Shown: piece after piece, positions 34,776 through 41,153 of the stretch
How the letters are laid out: each line of letters begins with the position of its first letter
Numbering within the stretch: position 1 is the stretch's first letter
Assembly (NCBI GenBank): GCA_937889225.1
Contig: CALAST010000108.1
Coordinates: 6,393 to 70,392, forward strand
From: an uncultured Lachnobacterium sp.
GTDB taxonomy: Bacteria > Bacillota > Clostridia > Lachnospirales > Lachnospiraceae
Reading direction: 5' to 3'
DNA: 64,000 nucleotides
The notes under the pieces: generated by a model
The model's input: the letters and a program-made list of their open reading frames with translations, nothing else
The model's database searches: none
What the model was told of the DNA's origin: nothing
Translations under genes and position numbers: made by a program

Positions 34776-35564
34776 ATGCTATATTTATGTACAGAGGATT
34801 CTGTATCCGGAATAAAATTTTGGAAATTTATATGTGCAAATTTATTTCAGAATATAGAAATCATAGATTTAGGTAAAAATAGTAATAATACAAAATTAGC
34901 AGATTTTGTATGTGGACTTACAGACAAAGAAAATACATATTTAATATGTTATGATATAGCATTTGATAATATGGAAGTAATGAATACCTATAGTCAGATA
35001 ATTCAATATATAAAAACAAATAATATGACAAACATAAAACTATTGGATATCATATCATTTGAATATGCATTATTAAGTTTTTCGGAATTGGAAAATTGGT
35101 GCTTTGCAACCGTGGATGAATTTAGAGAAAAACGAAAAGAATTTTTAGAATGCAGAAAGATATTATTAAACACAGATGATTTAATAGATTATAGAGAATT
35201 ATCTGAAATAAAAAAATTTGTAGAAAAACATCCCAAAGCAAGTACTATAGAAAGAGTATGTTCAAGACTACTCTTTCAAATAACCAGAAATACAGGATTT
35301 GTAGTAGATAAAGGTATAATTGGAGATTGTTGGTGTAAAAACTGCTGTTTATTAGAAAGAGAAGATGATGATAAATGTGGACTTGAAGAAAAAGGCTTTT
35401 TGACAAATGCCTTAAAAGCACTCGTAATATTTGAGAAAAGTTGCTTAAAAGAGAGTTTTGCAAGATTAGGTATAGAAGTAAAATCTTCTATAAAAAATGA
35501 AATAATCTTCGAAAACCAAAAGCAGAATGGAGATAGTATATATGATGAATTTATATCTGACTAA
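34776..35564 (+). CDS. Unknown protein, first gene of a three-gene cassette
   Basis: A 262-residue protein I do not recognise. The N-terminus MLYLCTEDSVSGIKFWKFI, followed later by YLICYDIAFDN, has the alternating hydrophobic strands and acidic residues of TOPRIM-like or DUF4435-like folds, but this is a weak inference. Residues about 190-207 contain a dense cysteine cluster (CWCKNCC and, nine residues on, a further Cys) that may bind zinc. No signal peptide or membrane segment is seen. AAAGG lies ten bases before the ATG. The coding sequence is visibly richer in A and T than the housekeeping genes. Its 3' end overlaps the second cassette gene. Confidence 0.65.
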   Translation: MLYLCTEDSVSGIKFWKFICANLFQNIEIIDLGKNSNNTKLADFVCGLTDKENTYLICYDIAFDNMEVMNTYSQIIQYIKTNNMTNIKLLDIISFEYALLSFSELENWCFATVDEFREKRKEFLECRKILLNTDDLIDYRELSEIKKFVEKHPKASTIERVCSRLLFQITRNTGFVVDKGIIGDCWCKNCCLLEREDDDKCGLEEKGFLTNALKALVIFEKSCLKESFARLGIEVKSSIKNEIIFENQKQNGDSIYDEFISD

Positions 35565-36012
35565 GCCTGAATCCGTTGTAAATGCAAATGATAGTTTTTT
35601 TAATAAATATACATTTGGAAAATTAGATTATAATCAGGCAAAAAATATTATTATGCATATAGATGGCGTAGAATTAACAAAAGACTTCAAAATCAAATCA
35701 CAATTTACCGCAGGAGAACTTGATTTATCTAAATTATCTACAGGATGTAAAACTATTCTTAATATAGTAACCTATCCTGATAAAATATTTAATGCTATAG
35801 AATGCGGATTAAATGCTTTGAACGTAATATATAGAATTAGTATAGGAAATATGTATACAAAAGAACTACTTACATCTATTACAGAAAATATCGAATGTGA
35901 TATATTAGTAAAATCTGAAAAAGAACAAAAGAACTTTAAAGATACAAAATCTATGAGAAATTGGTATATAGGAGAATATAAAAATGAAGATAAAACCTGT
36001 AATCACGAATAA
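35542..36012 (+). CDS. DUF4869-like protein, second gene of the cassette
   Basis: A 156-residue protein. The segment AGELDLSKLSTGCKTILNIVTYPDKIFNAIECGLNALNVIYRI resembles the DUF4869 core as I recall it (LSGGVKTLxLxxxxPDxIFNAxxCGDNCA), in which the strand-turn pattern is conserved but the function is unknown. GGAG stands nine bases before the ATG at 35542, which I prefer over an in-frame ATG at 35527. It overlaps the first gene by 23 bases and the third by 29, so the three are translationally coupled and probably act as a unit. Confidence 0.6.
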   Translation: MMNLYLTKPESVVNANDSFFNKYTFGKLDYNQAKNIIMHIDGVELTKDFKIKSQFTAGELDLSKLSTGCKTILNIVTYPDKIFNAIECGLNALNVIYRISIGNMYTKELLTSITENIECDILVKSEKEQKNFKDTKSMRNWYIGEYKNEDKTCNHE

Positions 36013-36403
36013 ATATCAATCAAAATATTTAAATATAACATTAGATTTTGACTTAAACACCAATTTAATATTAATATCAGGAGATTCAGGAATTGGAAAG
36101 TCTTTTGTATGGCAGATATTTGATAATGACCGAGATTTAGATGATAACTTGGAAACTTTAAATTATAAAGATATAAAAGATGTAAATGTAAAAATTAAAG
36201 GATATACCAATAAATTGGTAATTATAGATAATGCGGATATATTATTAGATGATGAAATAAGAAAATACATTGCCTTTGATACAACAAATCAATATATCAT
36301 ATTTGGAAGAAATCCGGAGTATCTGTATTTAACAAAAGCAAATTGTAAAGAGTTGGTTATTAAAGATGATATGATTAAATTAGAAGATATGTTTCAGTTA
36401 TAA
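35984..36403 (+). CDS. Very small P-loop ATPase, third gene of the cassette
   Basis: Only 139 residues. LILISGDSGIGKSFVWQIF contains Walker A (GxxGxGKS), KLVIIDNADILLDD is a Walker B-like hhhhDNAD, and QYIIFGRNPEYLYLT looks like the sensor-1 strand with an arginine. It lacks the C-terminal lid and any effector domain, so it is a minimal AAA/ABC-like NTPase core of about half the usual size. It presumably works with its two overlapping upstream partners. GGAG is nine bases before the ATG. A diverged copy of its codons 99-121 recurs at 38115-38183. Confidence 0.75.
   Translation: MKIKPVITNKYQSKYLNITLDFDLNTNLILISGDSGIGKSFVWQIFDNDRDLDDNLETLNYKDIKDVNVKIKGYTNKLVIIDNADILLDDEIRKYIAFDTTNQYIIFGRNPEYLYLTKANCKELVIKDDMIKLEDMFQL
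36278..36345 (+). repeat. Direct repeat, left copy (inside the mini-ATPase gene)
   Basis: 68 bases with a near-identical copy at 38115-38183; both run GATACAACAAATCAATATAT, then TATTTGGAAGAAATCC and TATTTAACAAA. The pair brackets the AAA/PD-(D/E)XK gene. Confidence 0.8.
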
Positions 36404-36525
36404 AAAATCATAAATCACTTGAAAAAACTAAAGTTTTTATTTACAAAAATCTAAAATATTATTGTTTTATTTCAGCATAACCTTTGCTATAATAAATGAA
36501 ATGGACTGAGAGAAAGGGTACAGAA

Positions 36526-38106
36526 ATGGGCGTTTATTTAAATCCGGGCAATGATGCGTTTCGCATGTCGGTGAATGATGATATTTATGTAGATAAAACA
36601 GGATTGATTTCTTTTGTTAACAGCAGAATTGACAAAAATAAGCGATTTATTTGTGTAAGTCGTCCTCGACGTTTTGGCAAGTCAATGGCCGCACAAATGA
36701 TTTCTGCCTATTATGACAGAGAATGTAATTCAAAAGAATTATTTCATAATCTGGATATTTCAAAAGATCCATCTTTTGAAAAACATCTTAATGCTTATGA
36801 TGTGTTTTTCTTAAATATTCAGCAATTTCTAAGCGGAGCCGGTTCCGAAAATAATCTGGTGACTTATTTACAGAACGAAATTCTGAAAGAAGTCAAGATG
36901 ATATATTCCGAACATATTTCAGAAGATGAAACACGGCTATCTTCTGCACTTGCAACTATTTTTTCAAAACAAACCAGAAAAAATAAAGGATTCGTTTTTA
37001 TAATAGACGAGTGGGATTGTGTTTTTCGAGAATGTAAAGAGAATCATAAGGCACAAAAGACATATCTTGATTTTTTAAAGGATTTATTTAAAGACAGAAC
37101 CTACGTAAAAGCTGCGTATATGACAGGCATTCTTCCAATAAAGAAGTATGGAACACATTCTGCATTAAATATTTTCGATGAGTTTTCCATGACGAAACCA
37201 GGAAGAATTGCGGAATATGTGGGTTTTACAGAAATGGAAGTTAAAAAGCTTTGTGATGATTACCATTTGGATTTTGCTGAGGCAAAAAGATGGTATGACG
37301 GTTATCGTTTTAAACATGCTGCACATATATATAACCCAAAATCCATTGTGGATGCATTAGTAGAAGAAGATTTTAGAAGTTACTGGACAAGCACAGAAAC
37401 ATATGAAGCCCTTCAGATTTATATAGAGCTGGATATGTATGGTTTGAGAGAAGCCATTGTTTCTATGCTCAGTAACTCAAGTCTGGAAATTGATACAGGT
37501 GCATTTCAAAATGATATGACATCATTTAAAAGCAGGGATGATGTTTTGACTCTTCTTGTTCATTTAGGTTATCTGGCATTTGATGAAGAAAGACAGTCTG
37601 TGTTTATTCCCAATAAAGAAATACGTGGTGAATTTATTAGAGCAATCAAAAACGGGGAACGTCCTGAGATGGTAAAAGCAATTCAGCAGTCCGAACGATT
37701 GATAGAAGCCACTATCCGTATGGATGAAGCAGAGGTTGCAAGGTTGATAGAAGAAGTCCATAGTGCGAATACTTCTCCAAATTTTTATAATAATGAACAG
37801 GCACTTCGAAGCGTGATACAGTTAGCTTATATTAGTCGTATGGATGACTATGTAACGATTCACGAGCTGCCAAGCGGTTTAGGATATGCAGATTTGTTAT
37901 TTTTACCACGTAAGCATTCGAAAAAACCTGCGATGTTGATTGAGCTAAAATGGAATAAATCTGCAGATGGAGCGATTGCACAAATCAAGAATAAAAAATA
38001 TATGGAAGCCATTGTTAATTATGGTGGAGAGATTCTTTTTGTGGGAATCAATTATAATAAAGAATCAAAGGTTCATGAGTGTGTAATTGAAAAGTGTTTT
38101 ATTTGA
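36526..38106 (+). CDS. AAA-ATPase-like / PD-(D/E)XK nuclease family protein
   Basis: A 526-residue member of the AAA-ATPase_like + PDDEXK_9 family: IYVDKTGLISFVN at the N-terminus, Walker A SRPRRFGKSMAAQMI, Walker B FVFIIDEWDCVF, and a C-terminal nuclease core GYADLLFLPRKHSKKPAMLIELKWNKSADGAI (D...ELK). I start at ATG 36526 because GAGAAAGGG precedes it at the right distance, while the in-frame ATG at 36496 has no ribosome site. It represents a different subgroup from the paralogues at the window's two ends (IDEWD instead of LDEYD). Its position between two copies of the mini-ATPase tail suggests it was inserted. Confidence 0.88.
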   Translation: MGVYLNPGNDAFRMSVNDDIYVDKTGLISFVNSRIDKNKRFICVSRPRRFGKSMAAQMISAYYDRECNSKELFHNLDISKDPSFEKHLNAYDVFFLNIQQFLSGAGSENNLVTYLQNEILKEVKMIYSEHISEDETRLSSALATIFSKQTRKNKGFVFIIDEWDCVFRECKENHKAQKTYLDFLKDLFKDRTYVKAAYMTGILPIKKYGTHSALNIFDEFSMTKPGRIAEYVGFTEMEVKKLCDDYHLDFAEAKRWYDGYRFKHAAHIYNPKSIVDALVEEDFRSYWTSTETYEALQIYIELDMYGLREAIVSMLSNSSLEIDTGAFQNDMTSFKSRDDVLTLLVHLGYLAFDEERQSVFIPNKEIRGEFIRAIKNGERPEMVKAIQQSERLIEATIRMDEAEVARLIEEVHSANTSPNFYNNEQALRSVIQLAYISRMDDYVTIHELPSGLGYADLLFLPRKHSKKPAMLIELKWNKSADGAIAQIKNKKYMEAIVNYGGEILFVGINYNKESKVHECVIEKCFI

Positions 38107-38114
38107 GAGAATTG

Positions 38115-38183
38115 GATACAACAAATCAATATATCCTATTTGGAAGAAATCCTGAGTATTTGTATTTAACAAAGGAAAATTGG
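38115..38183 (+). pseudogene. Duplicate of the mini-ATPase 3' region
   Basis: Encodes DTTNQYILFGRNPEYLYLTK followed by ENW and a stop, versus DTTNQYIIFGRNPEYLYLTK in the intact gene. It begins eight bases after the stop codon of the AAA/PD-(D/E)XK gene, has no start codon or ribosome site, and is cut by the hairpin element that follows. Confidence 0.8.
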
Positions 38184-38262
38184 TAAGTGCTTCCAATGAT
38201 GTTGTAGACAGTATAACAGAGAAGCTGTGATACTGCACTACGTCATCATTGGAAGCACTTAC
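38183..38262. repeat. 80-nt near-perfect hairpin element
   Basis: The 19-bp ends GTAAGTGCTTCCAATGATG (38183-38201) and CATCATTGGAAGCACTTAC (38244-38262) are perfectly complementary. The stem continues inward with GTAG/CTAC, AGTAT/ATACT and ACAG/CTGT. No T-run is adjacent. It lies between the convergent ends of the defence-like and polysaccharide regions, so it is a small palindromic element or a structured RNA rather than a plain terminator. Confidence 0.7.
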
Positions 38263-38269
38263 AATTATA

Positions 38270-38655
38270 TTAGCTTTGATAAGCGTTACAATAAAATTCT
38301 TTGTACCACTCTGCAAACTTCCGCAACCCATCACGCAAACTTGTATTTGGCTTAAATCCAAAGTCGTGTTCTAATGGCGAGGTATCCGCATAGGTTATAG
38401 GCACATCGCCCGGCTGCATTGGTACAAGTTCTTTGTGTGCTTCAAAATCATAATCCTCCGGCAATACTTTGGCACGAATGAGTTCTTGCTGTAAAATATT
38501 CACAAAATCCAGTAAATTTTCCGGTTGATTGTTCCCGATATTATAAACTGCGTATGGTGGAATTGGCAAACCATCCTCTCCTATCATTTTTTCAGGAGCT
38601 TTTTGCATAACACGAATTACGCCCTCCACAATATCATCTACATATCTAAAATTAA
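38270..38655 (-). pseudogene. C-terminal fragment of an NAD-dependent sugar epimerase (UDP-glucuronate 4-epimerase type)
   Basis: About 128 codons carrying RYVDDIVEGVIRVMQKAPEK, YAVYNIGNNQPENLLDFV and ITYADTSPLEHDFGFKPNTSLRDGLRKFAEWYKEFY, the C-terminal third of the extended SDR epimerases. The N-terminal Rossmann domain with GxxGxxG and the catalytic YxxxK are missing. The frame runs open to 38689, but family similarity starts near 38655. There is no ribosome site. It probably once completed a capsule sugar pathway. Confidence 0.8.
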
Positions 38656-38746
38656 ATAAAAACTTATAGAATACTAATGAATCAACCAAATTGATTATAG
38701 AAAAAAGCGATTCCTATAGTATCAATCTTTTCAGCATAATAATCAA

Positions 38747-38893
38747 CTAATGTATTGAACGTGATGTAGCAATTGCAATCAATATTCCACATTCTTGACA
38801 TTTTTTAAGTATTTCTAGTGAATATTCAGAAACATCTCCATTATCATGTAAAAGAGTTTTATCTAAATCTAATGCAATTATGTTAACATCCAT
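38747..38893 (-). pseudogene. N-terminal fragment of a HAD (Cof-type) hydrolase
   Basis: 48 codons from an ATG with AAGGAG eleven bases upstream. NIIALDLDKTLLHDNGDVSE is HAD motif I (DxDxT), and SLEILKKCQECGILIAIATSRS leads to motif II (hhT/S), then a stop. A further stretch in another frame to about 38690 may be its frameshifted continuation. It follows the phosphonopyruvate decarboxylase gene by 37 bases, so it was the last gene of that operon. Confidence 0.65.
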
Positions 38894-38930
38894 TATTATT
38901 CGTTCTCCTTGATTCTATCAACATACAAAA

Positions 38931-40049
38931 TTATTTTCTTATATACTCCATAAATTTTTCTTTATTTTCTAATGCACTTGTTGTCGGTCTTCCCAAATTT
39001 TTTCGTGCACCTATGGAACACATAACTTCAATAAAGGTTAATTCATTCCTCTCTTTTGCTAGTATTAATTCATTATCCAACTCTTTAAAACTATGAACCG
39101 TTACTACATTTGGATAACCACATGATTTCGCAATCCCACACATATCAGCATTTAAGGCAACTGTTGGCATTCCACCGACTGTCTCATGTGCCCCATTATT
39201 TATAAGGATATGCACAAGATTATTTGGTTGATAAGAACCTATCACCGCCATCGCACCCATATGCATTAAAGCAGCTCCATCTCCATCAATACACCAAATT
39301 TTCCTATTCGGTTGATGGATAGAAACTCCTAATGCAATGGAAGAACTATGTCCCATAGAACCAACCGTCAAGAAATCATATTTATGACTTTGTTCATTCG
39401 CTTCTCTTGCTTCAAATAGTTCTCGACTGGCTTTTCCTGTCGTTGAAATAATTGGGTCTTCTCCTGTTACCTGAATGATATGCTTAATAATATCTTCACG
39501 AAGCATTTTATTTTTGTTTTGATAAGATACTTTACTGTCATAGGATAATGCTCCTTTTCGAATTACAAAGGCCACATTTTTCCCCTTTACAAGAGTATTT
39601 TTATACGATTTCATTACATCTTGAAGTTCTTCTACTGTTGTATCTTTTCCCACAATAAAAGTTTCTATTCCCATATCTTCTAATAGTCTTAAGGTTATTT
39701 CACCTTGATAAATATGCTGTGGCTCGTCATGAATTCCAGGCTCTCCTCTCCAACCAATCACAAAAATACATGGAATCGTATACACTTTATCATTTAAAAG
39801 TGATGCAACCGGATTAATTACATTTCCTTCTCCACTATTTTGCATATAAACAACTGGAATTTTTCCTGTTGCAAGATGATATCCGGCAGCAATAGCTGTA
39901 CAATTTCCTTCATTTGCCGCAATAATATGATGTTTTGGGTCTGTGCCGTATGTAGCCATTAAATAATCACATAATGGTTTTAACTGTGAATCCGGTACTC
40001 CTGTAAAAAAATCTGCACCTATTGTTTCAATAAAATGTTCTACTTTCAC
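38931..40049 (-). CDS. aepY: Phosphonopyruvate decarboxylase
   Basis: A 372-residue thiamine-diphosphate enzyme that decarboxylates phosphonopyruvate to phosphonoacetaldehyde, the irreversible step that makes C-P bond formation favourable. It begins EHFIETIGADFFTGVPDSQLKPLCDYLM, and AANEGNCTAIAAGYHLATGK holds the catalytic glutamate region. IDGDGAALMHMGAMAVIG, then ILINNGAHETVGGMPT, form the GDG...NN thiamine-diphosphate motif, with the NNGAHxxVGGxPT ending characteristic of this enzyme. It starts at a GTG that overlaps the stop codon of the alcohol dehydrogenase gene (GTGA), so the two are translationally coupled. Confidence 0.93.
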   Translation of the reverse strand: MKVEHFIETIGADFFTGVPDSQLKPLCDYLMATYGTDPKHHIIAANEGNCTAIAAGYHLATGKIPVVYMQNSGEGNVINPVASLLNDKVYTIPCIFVIGWRGEPGIHDEPQHIYQGEITLRLLEDMGIETFIVGKDTTVEELQDVMKSYKNTLVKGKNVAFVIRKGALSYDSKVSYQNKNKMLREDIIKHIIQVTGEDPIISTTGKASRELFEAREANEQSHKYDFLTVGSMGHSSSIALGVSIHQPNRKIWCIDGDGAALMHMGAMAVIGSYQPNNLVHILINNGAHETVGGMPTVALNADMCGIAKSCGYPNVVTVHSFKELDNELILAKERNELTFIEVMCSIGARKNLGRPTTSALENKEKFMEYIRK

Positions 40050-41104
40050 TTTATAATCTCCTCATATATAGATTTTATGGCTTCTGTATCCAAGTTAACC
40101 GGATTATTTTTTAATCTGACAGGATTAACTGATACACTCAATAATTCGATATCTTCTTCTCTATTTTCAGAAACAGGTGTTGTCATCTCCAATTTTTCCA
40201 TCAAATCCTCAAACCAAGATACATCCACAACAATTTTATCAAAAATATCACTTAAATATTCTTGTCCCCTATTATCTATACATTTTTCCATATGACTTAA
40301 CATATACCGCCAGACTACTGGAAGACAAACTGCTACAGCATGTCCATGAGGAAACCCATATATAGAAGTTATTTTATAACTCATGGCATGAGCTGCCGTT
40401 GTTGCTGTAATATTGATTGCACGACCTGCATAGTTTGCTGCTTCCATAATTTTTTCAGCCGACTCTAATGTATTATCTTTTATATATTCTTCCCAATTTT
40501 CTTTTATAAGTTCTATAGCTTTACGACTATATTCCTTGCTTTCGTCCGTACTATTAACAGACCACCATGATTCAATACCTTGGCAAAGAGCATCCAACAT
40601 AGTACATTTCTTTTGATAAACAGGCAAAGTCTTTAATACCGACGGCTCAAGAACTGCAATATTAGGAACAATACTCGGATGAGAGATAGACTGCTTTAAT
40701 CCCTCATAATAAATAACTGCATGACAGGTTGATTCTGACCCGGTTCCTGCTGTGGTTGGTATGGCGATAAGTGGAATCTCTGAATCAAACATTTTTTGTT
40801 GTAAATAATGAACAGAATGATTCATCTTAGAATATAACTTAATACATTTTGCTACATCAATAGCACTACCACCACCAACTGCAACTATTAATTCACACGC
40901 ATTATCATTAAATATCTTAACACCCTCTACCACCTGTTCATATAATGGATTCGGAGTAAAATCTGAAAATACAATATGAGAAGTATTTTCAAAAAAAGTC
41001 TTAATATCTAAAAATGAATAAGAACTATCCTTTACAAGCAAAAACTTTTTTCCTGCTATATCTTCTTTTATACTTTCAATGCCTTTTACAATTCTTTGGT
41101 TCAT
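40046..41104 (-). CDS. Iron-type alcohol dehydrogenase, probable phosphonoacetaldehyde reductase
   Basis: A 352-residue group III (iron-dependent) alcohol dehydrogenase. The NAD(P) motif is AVGGGSAIDVAKCIKLYS, and metal-ligand regions are MLDALCQGIESWWS (Asp), TAAHAMSYKITSIYGFPHGHAVAVCLP (His-rich). Because it lies between PEP mutase and phosphonopyruvate decarboxylase, the likely substrate is phosphonoacetaldehyde, giving 2-hydroxyethylphosphonate, as PhpC-type reductases do in phosphinothricin and fosfomycin pathways. No aminotransferase for 2-aminoethylphosphonate is nearby; the one aminotransferase in this locus is a sugar-type enzyme. The substrate is inferred from context. Confidence 0.85.
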   Translation of the reverse strand: MNQRIVKGIESIKEDIAGKKFLLVKDSSYSFLDIKTFFENTSHIVFSDFTPNPLYEQVVEGVKIFNDNACELIVAVGGGSAIDVAKCIKLYSKMNHSVHYLQQKMFDSEIPLIAIPTTAGTGSESTCHAVIYYEGLKQSISHPSIVPNIAVLEPSVLKTLPVYQKKCTMLDALCQGIESWWSVNSTDESKEYSRKAIELIKENWEEYIKDNTLESAEKIMEAANYAGRAINITATTAAHAMSYKITSIYGFPHGHAVAVCLPVVWRYMLSHMEKCIDNRGQEYLSDIFDKIVVDVSWFEDLMEKLEMTTPVSENREEDIELLSVSVNPVRLKNNPVNLDTEAIKSIYEEIIK

Positions 41105-41153
41105 TCTGTGCCTTTCTTTAATTATAGTTACATTCTATATTTTTGTTTTTTAA

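Noticed and set aside
38065..38361. A 98-codon minus-strand frame across the hairpin element
   Set aside because: It spans the 80-nt hairpin and the ends of two other features, lacks a ribosome site and matches nothing.
40035..40365. Plus-strand frames within the alcohol dehydrogenase gene
   Set aside because: They are antisense to a gene with clear NAD and iron motifs and coupled neighbours.
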